In this document: piece after piece, positions 8,545 through 17,346 of the stretch
Layout of the letters: each line of letters begins with the position of its first letter
Numbering within the stretch: position 1 is the first letter of the stretch
From: Bacillus sp. HMF5848
Lineage (GTDB): Bacteria > Bacillota > Bacilli > Bacillales > HMF5848
Assembly: GCF_003944835.1 (NCBI RefSeq)
Contig: NZ_RWIV01000001.1
Location: 3,957,501 to 4,021,500, forward strand
Direction: 5' to 3'
DNA length: 64,000 nt
Notes under the pieces: generated by a model
Database searches by the model: none
The model's input: only the letters and a program-made list of their open reading frames with translations
Told to the model about the DNA's origin: nothing
Translations under genes and position numbers: made by a program

Positions 8545-9096
8545 CTAATACTTAGCTTGTTCCTTTGCATGAACGGTAATAGAAGGTTTTGTTATACCAG
8601 CATCAACAAGAACTTTCAAATTAGCATTATCACCATATTTCTTTCTAAGCTCAGCAATCTCGCCAAATTCTATTGCTCTCATTGGACATGAATCAACACA
8701 TACTGGATTTTGACCTTCATCGACTAAATCTGCACAGCCATCACATTTACCAACTTTTCTCTCTTCTTCAATGTATTGAGGACCTTCATAAGGACAAGAC
8801 CAAATACAGGTTTTACATCCGATACATTTTTCCCTATCTTGAACAACTAGACCGTCTGATTCCCGCTTGTATATGGCACCAGTAGGGCAGTTTTGTGCAC
8901 ATTTAGGCTCAGCACAATGATTACAGCTTAAGGAAAGGTAATAGCCCCAAGTTTTTGGATACCTCCCACCTTCAAATGAATATACTCGTCTAAATAGCAC
9001 TCCTACTTTTAAATCATTTTTATCTTTACATGCAATTTGGCATCCTTTACATCCCGTACATATTACTGAATTATAATAAAAACCTTTTTGTCCCAT
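8545..9096 (-). CDS. DmsB-like four-cluster ferredoxin subunit
   Basis: A 183-residue electron-transfer subunit. It has four cysteine groups: CTGCKGCQIAC, CNHCAEPKCAQNC, CIGCKTCIWSC and CDGCADL...PVCVDSC. These are the usual ligands for four [4Fe-4S] clusters in DmsB/NrfC proteins. It carries electrons from the membrane anchor to the molybdenum subunit. The start has AGGAGGTGATACC, and the gene begins 13 bp after the dmsA-like stop. No separate export signal is seen, as expected if it is exported with the catalytic subunit by Tat. Confidence 0.92.
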   Translation of the reverse strand: MGQKGFYYNSVICTGCKGCQIACKDKNDLKVGVLFRRVYSFEGGRYPKTWGYYLSLSCNHCAEPKCAQNCPTGAIYKRESDGLVVQDREKCIGCKTCIWSCPYEGPQYIEEERKVGKCDGCADLVDEGQNPVCVDSCPMRAIEFGEIAELRKKYGDNANLKVLVDAGITKPSITVHAKEQAKY

Positions 9097-9109
9097 CAGG
9101 TATCACCTC

Positions 9110-11716
9110 CTAAAATATGACTCTTTGATCCCATTCACAGTCTGGCTTTAATGGTTTACCTTTATATTTTTCAACCCGGACAATTGTGGTGTTCCAAGGC
9201 TCTTCTCCCTGTCCACTTAAACGTGCTCCACAAAGCATGTTTGTAGCACCTGCTTTGTCAATACCGGTCTCTTCATCAAGCTCAACCCAAGCACCTTCTC
9301 CAAGAGATACAACACCAGGCATCATAGTCTCTGTAAGACCAACGTTACGAATCACTTTTCCATAGGCACTTTCTATTAACACGGTGTCCCCATCTTTAAT
9401 TCCTAGCGCTTCTCCATCTCTTGTATTCATTAAGAAATCTTGAGGATAAGCCTCTCTTAACTGTGGTACGTTATCAAATACAGAGTGAGAACGTCTGCCG
9501 TAATGGTCGGTAACAAGTTGGAAAGGATAATCTCCTTTAACCTTATTTTTCCAATCTTTAAATGTATCCTCATAGCCATCGAGTGGTGGTTCATACTTTG
9601 CAATAGGAGGTATTGTTGTAAAACCATATTGTGCAATCTTGTCAGATAAAGCTTGACAATGAATCTCCAGCTTCCCACTCTTTGTTGATAGAGGATTAGC
9701 TTCTGGGTCTTTTACAAAATCCTCCCCTTGAATCACAGTGTAATTGTCATCTGGAGATCTTGGAACTTGGTATACACCTTTCTCTACCAGTTCTTTTATG
9801 CCAACCTTTCCTTTTTGTGGTGTTCCTTCAACACCCCATTCTTTAATATCTTTCTGAGTGATGGTTACTAATGTCTCATAATCTTTTCCATCTTTCGTAA
9901 TGACTTTAGCTCCTGCAAGTCTATTAAAGAACTGTTGCTTCGCACTAATTGGGTAGATCTCGTCAGGATTTAGCCCTAATCGTTTAGCAAGCTCTCTGTC
10001 CATCCACTCTTCTGTTCTTGCTTCAAAAATCGGATCAACTACTTGATTTACAACGAACATCGTTTCTGGGTTACCGCCCCTAACTGTTCCTTCTTTTTCC
10101 CATTCGGTCGTTGCTGGTAAAACAATATCGGCGTATTTTGAAATCGTAGAAAGAGCAATATCATTTGTAAAGACAGCATCAACCTTACGAAAAGCCTTGA
10201 CTCCCTTATTAATATCAGATGATTGGTTTAGGAAGTTATAACCACTACCGTCTCGTACTAGCCAAATCATACGAATATCACATGGAATTTTTCCTCTACC
10301 TGCTGTTGCTGTGTATTCATTATTTAAAATAGCATCATATGTTTCACAATAAGCCATACCATGCGCTTCTGTATTTGTTGGATTAGCCCATCTATATCCA
10401 TCGTATGCACCGTATGTTGCATCAGGGAATAACGGATTTACAGCGCTAGGAAGTCCAGATCCGCCACCACGTACAAGTGTTTTACCTCCATAACTTTGAT
10501 TAGAAGCATACCCCATCGTCCATACACCAGCACCAGGTTTCCCTACATTTCCTGTCATCCAGCCAACTGTAAGAAATGCTTGACAGAACTGCTGACCTCG
10601 ATACGTACGTGCAGGTGCAAAAGACGAGTTCCAAATCACAGGCTTTGTTGTCGCGACTTCTTCTGCAAACTCTCTAATCTCATTCGGCTCGGTACCACAA
10701 ATTTCTGAAGCCCATTCCGGGGTCTTCGGAATACCATCATATGTACCAAGAACATAGTCCTTAAAATTCTCCTTTGGATCTGCTCCTTCAGGCATATGAT
10801 CCTTATCAAAACCGACTGTACATCTATCCAAGAAGTCTTGGTCTTGAAGATTGTTTTCAATCATATGATAGGCCATGGCTAGAAGTAATGCTGTATCCGT
10901 ACCAGGTCTACAAGGTATGTGTTTATCTGCCAACGTTTTAACAGATGGGCTCACCGTTGGATCGACAAAAATAAATTTCGCCCCAGCTTTCTTTGCCTGT
11001 AAAAAATTATAAGTTGGGTTTCCTAAATTAGAACGCGCAGGATTTGTTCCCCACATTACAATTATTTTTGCATTTCTCCAATCCAGTCTGTCATTGCGTC
11101 CCCATGAAAAGAATCCGGTCATCGTCTCTTGAGGTACTCCCCAGGCACCTGATGAAGACGACCCCCATCTTACGAGAGCTCCACCGTAAAAGTTAAGAAG
11201 TCTGCTTGTTCCAAGAATTGATTTATTTCCATAATTGGTTTTTATCCGTTTTAATTCTTCCGCTATAAGATCCAATGCTTCATCCCAAGAGATACGAACC
11301 CATTCATCTCTTCCACGTAACTCCTTGTTTCCACCACCAGGCGCCCAATTCTTTCGTTTCATCGGATATTTCAAACGATCTGGTCCAAATACTTGATGAC
11401 GTTGAGAACGTCCACGATGACAACCTCGCTGTTGAGGATAATCTGGACTATCAGGATGCGTATCATCTGTTTTCTGCCTAACGACAACGCCATCGACAAC
11501 TAGCGCTTTATTAACACAACGACCTCCACAGTTATGCCAACATGATGCTGATACCCATTTTCCCTCTTTTTCTAATTTGGCCGCTGCAATGCTAGGATCC
11601 AATTCTTTAAGTCCATAGGAAGCTCCGACAGCTGCTGTCGTTAATGCGGCAGACCAGCCTAAAAAAGCTTTTCTAGAAAATTTGTAATCCATAGCTTTTT
11701 TTAGAATGTTCGACAT
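9110..11716 (-). CDS. DmsA-like molybdopterin oxidoreductase, catalytic subunit
   Basis: An 868-residue member of the DMSO reductase superfamily. The N terminus holds a Tat-like signal (SRKAFLGWSAALTTAA), with RK where RR is usual. The proximal [4Fe-4S] motif is Cys59-x3-Cys63-x3-Cys67-x31-Cys99. Further motifs are MWGTNPARSN, the pterin-binding stretch PGTDTALLLAMAYHMI, NDIALSTISKYADIVLPATTEWEKEGT, and a C-terminal molybdopterin-dinucleotide-binding domain starting near FQLVTDHYGRRSHS. The protein probably acts outside the membrane with DmsB and DmsC as a menaquinol-driven terminal reductase. DMSO, TMAO, selenate and related oxyanions are possible substrates; selenate reductases of the Srd type in Bacilli belong to the same broad group. 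The substrate cannot be assigned. The start has GGAGGTG. Confidence 0.9.
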   Translation of the reverse strand: MSNILKKAMDYKFSRKAFLGWSAALTTAAVGASYGLKELDPSIAAAKLEKEGKWVSASCWHNCGGRCVNKALVVDGVVVRQKTDDTHPDSPDYPQQRGCHRGRSQRHQVFGPDRLKYPMKRKNWAPGGGNKELRGRDEWVRISWDEALDLIAEELKRIKTNYGNKSILGTSRLLNFYGGALVRWGSSSSGAWGVPQETMTGFFSWGRNDRLDWRNAKIIVMWGTNPARSNLGNPTYNFLQAKKAGAKFIFVDPTVSPSVKTLADKHIPCRPGTDTALLLAMAYHMIENNLQDQDFLDRCTVGFDKDHMPEGADPKENFKDYVLGTYDGIPKTPEWASEICGTEPNEIREFAEEVATTKPVIWNSSFAPARTYRGQQFCQAFLTVGWMTGNVGKPGAGVWTMGYASNQSYGGKTLVRGGGSGLPSAVNPLFPDATYGAYDGYRWANPTNTEAHGMAYCETYDAILNNEYTATAGRGKIPCDIRMIWLVRDGSGYNFLNQSSDINKGVKAFRKVDAVFTNDIALSTISKYADIVLPATTEWEKEGTVRGGNPETMFVVNQVVDPIFEARTEEWMDRELAKRLGLNPDEIYPISAKQQFFNRLAGAKVITKDGKDYETLVTITQKDIKEWGVEGTPQKGKVGIKELVEKGVYQVPRSPDDNYTVIQGEDFVKDPEANPLSTKSGKLEIHCQALSDKIAQYGFTTIPPIAKYEPPLDGYEDTFKDWKNKVKGDYPFQLVTDHYGRRSHSVFDNVPQLREAYPQDFLMNTRDGEALGIKDGDTVLIESAYGKVIRNVGLTETMMPGVVSLGEGAWVELDEETGIDKAGATNMLCGARLSGQGEEPWNTTIVRVEKYKGKPLKPDCEWDQRVIF

Positions 11717-11741
11717 AAAAACACCTCCATAGTAAACACTA

Positions 11742-12431
11742 TTATTTTGTTCTGGCCAAAAGTTCTTCCAAGCAAATATTGTCTATTATCAAAAATCCTT
11801 TAAGGACTTTAACAATACCTTTATAAAAATCCGTTTCAGCATTATCAATAACTTTCTTTGAAAAAGTCGGAATCCAGTTCAATAAATGTTCTTTTAAAAA
11901 ATTCTCTTGGTCACTTAATATTTTTCTTAGGTGCGTCTGATTCTCTGCTTTTGTTATGTCATTTGCTAGCTTGCTTAAGTGATACATGAAATCTAGTTCT
12001 AGTCCTAAATGATCATCCGCTTCACGGCCATATTGCAGTGTCTCCAGACCATATTCTAAATATATCCTTCTGACTCGCAGTGTTTCCTCTTGAAAAAGAA
12101 GCCCATATTTATTGACATAGGATGATTCCCAAATATGAACGGGAAGCTCGTGCGGACCTATAAACATTCTTGTATAATCCCAGTGTAGGTCTTCAAAATT
12201 TTCATCCATTTTAAATGTATGAAAGTAACTATCTACTAACTCAATCCCTTCTTTCAATTGTTGATTCTCTTCTTTGAAGGGAAAAAAACTGAGTATTCCA
12301 CTTTGGAATTGTGCAATTAATTCTTTGACTGGCTCTTCTAGAAAGACTCTTCTCAATATGTCGTAAGCAAACATACGTAATTCTAATAAATTTTGAATCT
12401 CAACAACTTCATAGCTTTTTTGTTGAATCAT
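11742..12431 (-). CDS. TorD/DmsD-family molybdoenzyme maturation chaperone
   Basis: A 229-residue all-helical protein with the family motif region DLHWDYTRMFIGPHELPVHIWESSY (here D-x2-W-D-Y-T-R-M-F followed by P-x5-ESSY) and LGLELDFMYHLSKLAND. TorD-type chaperones bind the apo catalytic subunit and its Tat signal, assisting cofactor insertion before export. It is the first gene of the operon, 25 bp ahead of the dmsA-like gene, and its start has AAAGAGGTG. The operon's FNR promoter lies directly upstream. Confidence 0.88.
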   Translation of the reverse strand: MIQQKSYEVVEIQNLLELRMFAYDILRRVFLEEPVKELIAQFQSGILSFFPFKEENQQLKEGIELVDSYFHTFKMDENFEDLHWDYTRMFIGPHELPVHIWESSYVNKYGLLFQEETLRVRRIYLEYGLETLQYGREADDHLGLELDFMYHLSKLANDITKAENQTHLRKILSDQENFLKEHLLNWIPTFSKKVIDNAETDFYKGIVKVLKGFLIIDNICLEELLARTK

Positions 12432-12460
12432 TCTATCACCTCTTTCTAATCTTTAATAAA

Positions 12461-12509
12461 GGAAATTAATATACTTATTTCGATATCACTAAATGTGAAT
12501 CATTTCACA
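12461..12509 (-). promoter_or_regulatory. FNR-activated class II promoter of the dms-like operon
   Basis: TGTGAATCATTTCACA at 12494-12509 is a perfect match to the Bacillus FNR consensus TGTGA-N6-TCACA, with 6-bp symmetric arms. On the minus strand a -10 (TATATT, 12468-12473) predicts a start near 12461, so the box centre falls at about -40.5 to -41.5, the classical position for FNR activation. No good -35 is needed or seen. Oxygen-limited expression follows. Confidence 0.85.
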
Positions 12510-12695
12510 TAGAAAACAATAGTAATTGCTTTCTCACCTGAATATCACCTCTCATACCTTTATTTTATAAAAGAATATATTGTAAAAGAATTGGGGATTC
12601 TTCCATTTTTCAGCCCCTGTAATTGTGTATCCTCACAGTCCTGTTTTTATAGAACTGTCATTTCTCTTACTAAAAACCAATTATCCTCAGCAATA

Positions 12696-12731
12696 CAAAA
12701 AAGCCAGTTTTAGAAGATTCCAAAACTAGCT
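12696..12731 (-). terminator. Rho-independent terminator of the pucR operon
   Basis: A 10-bp stem (AGCTAGTTTT pairing with AAAACTGGCT, one G-U) is followed on the minus strand by six T. It lies 33 bp past the stop of the PucR gene. Confidence 0.85.
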
Positions 12732-12763
12732 CTTAACAATATCTAATTGAATATTTTTGTATA

Positions 12764-14365
12764 TTAATATTTTATAAAAGAAAGAATTTTAACTGCTATA
12801 ATTAAGTTTATATACTCATCGTGTTTTTGCACATCGATGCCAGTAATCTCTTCAATTTTCTTTAGTCGGTTTCGCAATGTATTGGGATGAACATGAAGTG
12901 CTTCTGATACATCGTTAATTACTCCCTGGTATCGAATATAACCTTTCAGTGTATCAATATATTCCGTACCATGGTCTCGGTCGTTTTCTTCTAATAACGA
13001 TAAATACTCCTGACTAAAATCAAATAAGATTTCATGATGAATATAGCTTAGTAGACGAATGATTCCTAGCTCATTAATATGATATATATTTTTATGCTCA
13101 GACCACTTCTTACCAAATTGCAAAGCTAGCTTTGCTTCTTGATAACTTTTATTGAGAACTGTAGTATCTTGATACCATTTACCAATACCTATGTAGAAGT
13201 GGTATTGAGGCCATTTGCTTGATAACCTTTCTCTTATGCTATTAGCAATAGTCTTCACAAACTGCTTTCTTTGATTCCACTCCCGTTCCTCTCCATCCTC
13301 AAGCAGAACAACAATTTGATCTTGAAATGGGAAAACAATCAACGTTTCTTTTGCATTCAAGTTTTGAATCTCAATATTGCGGACTATTTCATTTAACCAA
13401 TCTTCATGATTTAACATTGTATTTGCTAAGTCAATATGAATTATCATTAAATGGTGTGGCCTTTCCAAGTTCCAACCCCACGTTTTTCCCTGCTTAATTA
13501 ATTCTGTTTGCGACTCGAATTTATGATAAAGAATATCGTACACAAAATGCTGCTTAAATTTTTCCTGTTGATCTTGCAACATTCCTTCCGACTGTAATAA
13601 TAATGCTGTTAACCCTACTAGTTTATCAATCAGCTTTTTTTGCCAATTCACAATATCGGCTGATACCACTAACGTTTGTGAAAGCATCCCCGCGATATTA
13701 ATTGAATATAACTCAAATGGGACCATCGTCTCTATATCGTTAAAACGCCTTTTTTTTCTATTATTTACTTCATTTGAATATATACCATTTTCTAGGTCTT
13801 GCATATGTGTATTAATCCAACGTTTCGCTTCCCTAAGTGCCTCTTCTTTTCCTGTTTGCCATAAAAGCTGATGTGATTCATCTAAATATAATAGTGGCGA
13901 CTGTATGGCCATGGCTATTTGTTGCGCCACTACTGGAAAACCTTTTTCCATAAAGCCAATTAGCTCTGAGCTTATTTGACTATAGGAATACAGAAGACCC
14001 TCTGCTTGTTGAAAAAGAAGAAGTGACGAAAGTTCAGATACTTGCAGAATGGGAATTGAATTTGTACAAAAAAGAGCTAGAATGTCATCTTGAAGAGATA
14101 TGGTTTCCTTACTATAAATTACTATCCCAAGTACGTTAGGATCTTTAATTAATTGAGTAACTACATGATGGTCATATAATTTAATTTGTTCACCGCTATC
14201 CTGAAATATAAGTACGGATGATTCCTTTATAGATTCTGCTTGACTATATTCAGAAACACTATCATAGTATATTTGTTCTTTTGGCATAGGGGTAAGAAAT
14301 GTAAGTTGGTGCAAAGGAATATATAATAACCGGTCTTGTAAGGAAAACGTCATCAGCTCTGTCAT
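12764..14365 (-). CDS. PucR-family transcriptional regulator
   Basis: A 533-residue regulator. The N-terminal part (about 1-270) is PucR-like (PLHQLTFLTPMPKEQIYYDS), the centre (about 290-420) resembles the CdaR GGDEF-like region (HHLMIIHIDLAN, IGIGKWYQDTTVLNKSYQEA), and the C terminus carries the PucR helix-turn-helix (VSEALHVHPNTLRNRLKKI). PucR proteins usually respond to a small metabolite and control nitrogen, purine or related catabolic genes. The ATG overlaps the stop of the upstream ferredoxin gene as ATGA, so the two are translationally coupled. It probably controls the flanking molybdoenzyme genes. Confidence 0.85.
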   Translation of the reverse strand: MTELMTFSLQDRLLYIPLHQLTFLTPMPKEQIYYDSVSEYSQAESIKESSVLIFQDSGEQIKLYDHHVVTQLIKDPNVLGIVIYSKETISLQDDILALFCTNSIPILQVSELSSLLLFQQAEGLLYSYSQISSELIGFMEKGFPVVAQQIAMAIQSPLLYLDESHQLLWQTGKEEALREAKRWINTHMQDLENGIYSNEVNNRKKRRFNDIETMVPFELYSINIAGMLSQTLVVSADIVNWQKKLIDKLVGLTALLLQSEGMLQDQQEKFKQHFVYDILYHKFESQTELIKQGKTWGWNLERPHHLMIIHIDLANTMLNHEDWLNEIVRNIEIQNLNAKETLIVFPFQDQIVVLLEDGEEREWNQRKQFVKTIANSIRERLSSKWPQYHFYIGIGKWYQDTTVLNKSYQEAKLALQFGKKWSEHKNIYHINELGIIRLLSYIHHEILFDFSQEYLSLLEENDRDHGTEYIDTLKGYIRYQGVINDVSEALHVHPNTLRNRLKKIEEITGIDVQKHDEYINLIIAVKILSFIKY

Positions 14366-14910
14366 CCTTCCTTGTGTGTATTACTCTTATGTTTTTTAAT
14401 AATGTAAATGGATGGGTTTGTATACCCCATTATTGGTATATTCGCTTCATTAAAGCCATACGGTTTCAATTCATCCCGGTTTACCGCTATTACACTTAAC
14501 CCATTAGTTATACAGTTTTCTACGCAGATGGGCTTTAAACCTTGATCAATTCGTTCATAGCAAAAATTACATTTATCCACTCTGTTCATGATTGGGTTCA
14601 ATTTAGGTGCATGGAAAGGACAAGCGTTAATGCACCTCTCGCAGCCTCTGCAATGATTTGCTTGATGAATGACAATCCCGTCTCTTCGTTTTATAAAATT
14701 ATTTTCAGGACAGATAGTAACACATATCGGATTCTCACAGTGATTACAAGATATAGAAAGATGTATGGAATCGTGGTCACTATTTTGAAACGTAACGACA
14801 TGTCTTCTATGTATATCTTTAAATCCGTGGTAATCAATACAAGCCATCTCACACGTTTTGCAATTAATACATCTATTCAAATCAATAGAAAACATAAGCT
14901 GAGTACTCAT
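14362..14910 (-). CDS. Four-cluster ferredoxin, DmsB/HycB type
   Basis: A 182-residue protein with four cysteine groups (CINCKTCEMAC, CNHCENPICVTIC, CRGCERCINAC, CNFCYER...PICVENC) that should bind four [4Fe-4S] clusters. It is a paralogue in layout of the DmsB-like subunit at 8545-9096. The ATG at 14910, after GAGAGGG, is chosen over an in-frame ATG at 14985 with no ribosome site. It is divergent from the molybdopterin oxidoreductase gene at 15060, only 149 bp away; the two products very likely form one complex. No anchor subunit is nearby, suggesting a soluble enzyme or one that uses another partner. Confidence 0.88.
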   Translation of the reverse strand: MSTQLMFSIDLNRCINCKTCEMACIDYHGFKDIHRRHVVTFQNSDHDSIHLSISCNHCENPICVTICPENNFIKRRDGIVIHQANHCRGCERCINACPFHAPKLNPIMNRVDKCNFCYERIDQGLKPICVENCITNGLSVIAVNRDELKPYGFNEANIPIMGYTNPSIYIIKKHKSNTHKEG

Positions 14911-15059
14911 TTTGATATCCCTCTCACCTAATAATCTATCCCTAATTCTTCTATAATAGTATAATATAGTTAGTATAAAACACATATACTTGACACATTA
15001 TTGTTACAAAGTGAACAGAAGATTAGTTATCTCATGTAGGGCTCTGGAGGAGAAAAAAC

Positions 15060-17045
15060 ATGAATGATTTCACAACAAAAACCTTTAAACATGTTTGTCC
15101 CTTAAGCTGCCCTAGCTCATGCACCATGAGTTCTTATGTAGAAAATAATCAACTTCTTCATATAGCTGGTGATTGTGATCATCCATATACAAATGGGAAG
15201 TTATGTGCAAAGGGATTTTCTTTTGTACATAAGAATCGCCATCTCGATCGTCTAAAATATCCTTACTATCAAAAAGAAAAAGGATCAGGGAATTTCAAAC
15301 AGATTACATGGGAAAGAGCTTTTGAAATCATCGCAAGTAACTTAATAGATATTTATGAGTTATCCGATAACTTTCTACCCCTTGCCTTACTAAAAGGGTC
15401 CGGCAACAAAGGAATACATCACTTTGTTACAGATGAGTTCTTTTCCTGTATAGGTGAAACAATAGGAATCATTAGCTCGACCAATGTTACAACTGATTAT
15501 GATTTAGCTGATTACAAAACTGGCTTTAACACATTAATAAACCCATCAGATATAAGGTTTTCCTCCGTTATTATAATTTGGGGAGCTAATCCTGCTGCCA
15601 CCAATATTCATCTCGTTCCTTTTTTATTAGAAGCAAAGGCAAAAAACGCTAAAATTATAGTTATCGATCCCATTTATACCCAAACTGCAGAACTAGCTAA
15701 TCTTTATATACAGATAAAACCTGGCACAGATGGGGCATTGGCTAATGTATTAACAAAGGCCATCATAGATATAGGCGGCGTTGATTTTGATTTTTTAGAA
15801 AGATACTCTTATGGCTTTGATCAATTCCTGGGGGCACTTAAAGAAATAGATAGTAAGCAGTTCATACAGGCATGCGGCATTGATACAAAGACTTTTGACT
15901 TATTACTTAGCTGGTGTAAAAGTGCAAAGGCCATTTCTCATATCATCGGTTTTGGATTAATTAAGCATATAAATAGTAAAAATACTATACGTACAATTGA
16001 AGCTTTAGCAGCAGTTCGCGGTGACTTTCACAAAAAAGGTGGAGGAATGTTACTACGTCAAAACGATGCACTGATTTTTAATAACCAACTAGTAGGTGTG
16101 AATCGGAACGTAACAATGAATCAACTATTATCTCTAAACATGGAATCGGAAATTAAAATGCTTTGGATAGCTTGTGCGAATCCAATGATACAAAATCCAA
16201 ACACCTCAATAGTTGAGCAGTTATTAAGAGACATTCCATTTGTTGTAACGGTCGATCAATTTTTGACTGAAACTGCAAAAATGTCGAATCTCATCTTACC
16301 AACTACTACCCATTTTGAAGAAATGGATGTTGTAGTGAATGCTTGGCATCATGTAATGACGGTAAACGAAAAGGCTGTTCCACCATACTTTGAGAGTAAA
16401 AGCGAGTGGCATATTATGAAAGAGTTAGCACAAAAGCTAAATAAGTATCAAAATGACCTTTGCTCTTTCCCTATTCACTCATCGGAAGAGGAATATCTCA
16501 ATGCACAGTTTAATGATAAAGTGTATAGCCGGTATAAAGTTAGGTCTATAGAGGATTTAAAGGGCAAATTAATGACTTTGAATGTTCAAAAGGATACAAA
16601 AGGATGCAAATATCACTTTTGTCGGGGCAAAGATAACTCCGAAAACACCAATTCGCCTCCGATATACGTAGCAGGAAAATCGCCAACTACAGATTATCCT
16701 TTTTGGCTCATTTCCTCTCACCATCCGTATATGTTAAATTCACAGTTCCATTATCTTCGATTATCAGATAAGGAATATTCATTGGTTGAGATTAACTCTG
16801 AAGTTGCCAAAAAACTAAAGATTTTTAACGGAGAAGTCATAAGAGTCTTTAACAATCAAGCAAAGATTGAAATAAAAGCAGTTCATAGTGATAGAGTACC
16901 TGCAAATGTTCTATTACTGTGCGATGGCACTTTCTCAAATTCGAGTGACAATGTAAACCAACTAGTACCTCTTATAGAGTCTGACTCGAATGAATACGGC
17001 GTTTTTCCGTTTTACGATACGTTTGTAAATATTGAAAAGTGGTAG
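15060..17045 (+). CDS. Cytoplasmic molybdopterin oxidoreductase
   Basis: A 661-residue DMSO-reductase-superfamily protein with no export signal. The [4Fe-4S] motif is Cys13-x3-Cys17-x3-Cys21-x27-Cys49. Motifs IIWGANPAATN, KPGTDGALANVLTKAI, TAKMSNLILPTTTHFEEMD and a C-terminal dinucleotide-binding region (WLISSHHPYMLNSQFH) are present. At 661 residues it is shorter than the DmsA-like enzyme and closer in size to the PhsA/formate-dehydrogenase-like cytoplasmic subgroup. GGAGGAG precedes the ATG. It is divergent from the ferredoxin/pucR pair, which probably supply electrons and regulation. A REP unit begins two bases after the stop. Substrate unknown. Confidence 0.87.
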   Translation: MNDFTTKTFKHVCPLSCPSSCTMSSYVENNQLLHIAGDCDHPYTNGKLCAKGFSFVHKNRHLDRLKYPYYQKEKGSGNFKQITWERAFEIIASNLIDIYELSDNFLPLALLKGSGNKGIHHFVTDEFFSCIGETIGIISSTNVTTDYDLADYKTGFNTLINPSDIRFSSVIIIWGANPAATNIHLVPFLLEAKAKNAKIIVIDPIYTQTAELANLYIQIKPGTDGALANVLTKAIIDIGGVDFDFLERYSYGFDQFLGALKEIDSKQFIQACGIDTKTFDLLLSWCKSAKAISHIIGFGLIKHINSKNTIRTIEALAAVRGDFHKKGGGMLLRQNDALIFNNQLVGVNRNVTMNQLLSLNMESEIKMLWIACANPMIQNPNTSIVEQLLRDIPFVVTVDQFLTETAKMSNLILPTTTHFEEMDVVVNAWHHVMTVNEKAVPPYFESKSEWHIMKELAQKLNKYQNDLCSFPIHSSEEEYLNAQFNDKVYSRYKVRSIEDLKGKLMTLNVQKDTKGCKYHFCRGKDNSENTNSPPIYVAGKSPTTDYPFWLISSHHPYMLNSQFHYLRLSDKEYSLVEINSEVAKKLKIFNGEVIRVFNNQAKIEIKAVHSDRVPANVLLLCDGTFSNSSDNVNQLVPLIESDSNEYGVFPFYDTFVNIEKW

Positions 17046-17047
17046 AA

Positions 17048-17114
17048 GGATGCATGGGGACGGTTCTCAGTCTGCCGACTTATGGATACACGGGGACGGT
17101 TCTTATGCATCCTT
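17048..17114. repeat. REP pair after the molybdoenzyme stop
   Basis: Two forward REP units (core GGGGACGGTTCT) at 17048-17078 and about 17087-17114, the first starting two bases after a TAG stop. A degenerate inverted unit (AAGCATGAGAAACG) follows near 17130. Confidence 0.85.
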
Positions 17115-17139
17115 TTGTGTTAGACAGAGAAAGCATGAG

Positions 17140-17240
17140 AAACGATTGAGTCTTGTGAAAGTGACAGGAAAAGTAGAAGCTATTCACCTACTATATGTAG
17201 TTGATTAGCTTCTTACTTACACCTATATCTCGTTAACAAT
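17140..17240 (+). repeat. Composite hairpin repeat, copy 1
   Basis: An imperfect long hairpin at 17175-17213 (AGAAGCTATTCACCTAC / GTAGTTGATTAGCTTCT) is preceded by GTGAAAGTGACAGG and followed by ATCTCGTTAACAATT at about 17227-17241. The same three blocks recur in part at 31090-31213, 37867-37935, 58840-58928 and 63330-63410. It may act as a terminator for the molybdoenzyme gene. The 17046-17346 spacer holds only repeats. Confidence 0.7.
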
Positions 17241-17310
17241 TTTGCATACAGAATGCAACAAGCAATGACTCTTCACTGCTCTCGTACGGTTTTCGTGCTG
17301 CCGACCCTAT

Positions 17311-17346
17311 GCAGGAAGGAAGCACGAGAACCGTCCCCACTCTGCC
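17311..17346 (-). repeat. REP unit touching a stop codon
   Basis: A single unit (GGAAGCACGAGAACCGTCCC and on) ends with CTGCC at 17346. The stop codon TAA of the minus-strand gene occupies 17347-17349, so REP follows the stop with no gap. Confidence 0.88.

Noticed and set aside
14996-15016. FNR box before the second molybdoenzyme (TGTTACAAAGTGAACA)
   Set aside because: The half-sites do not match TGTGA/TCACA and symmetry is poor.
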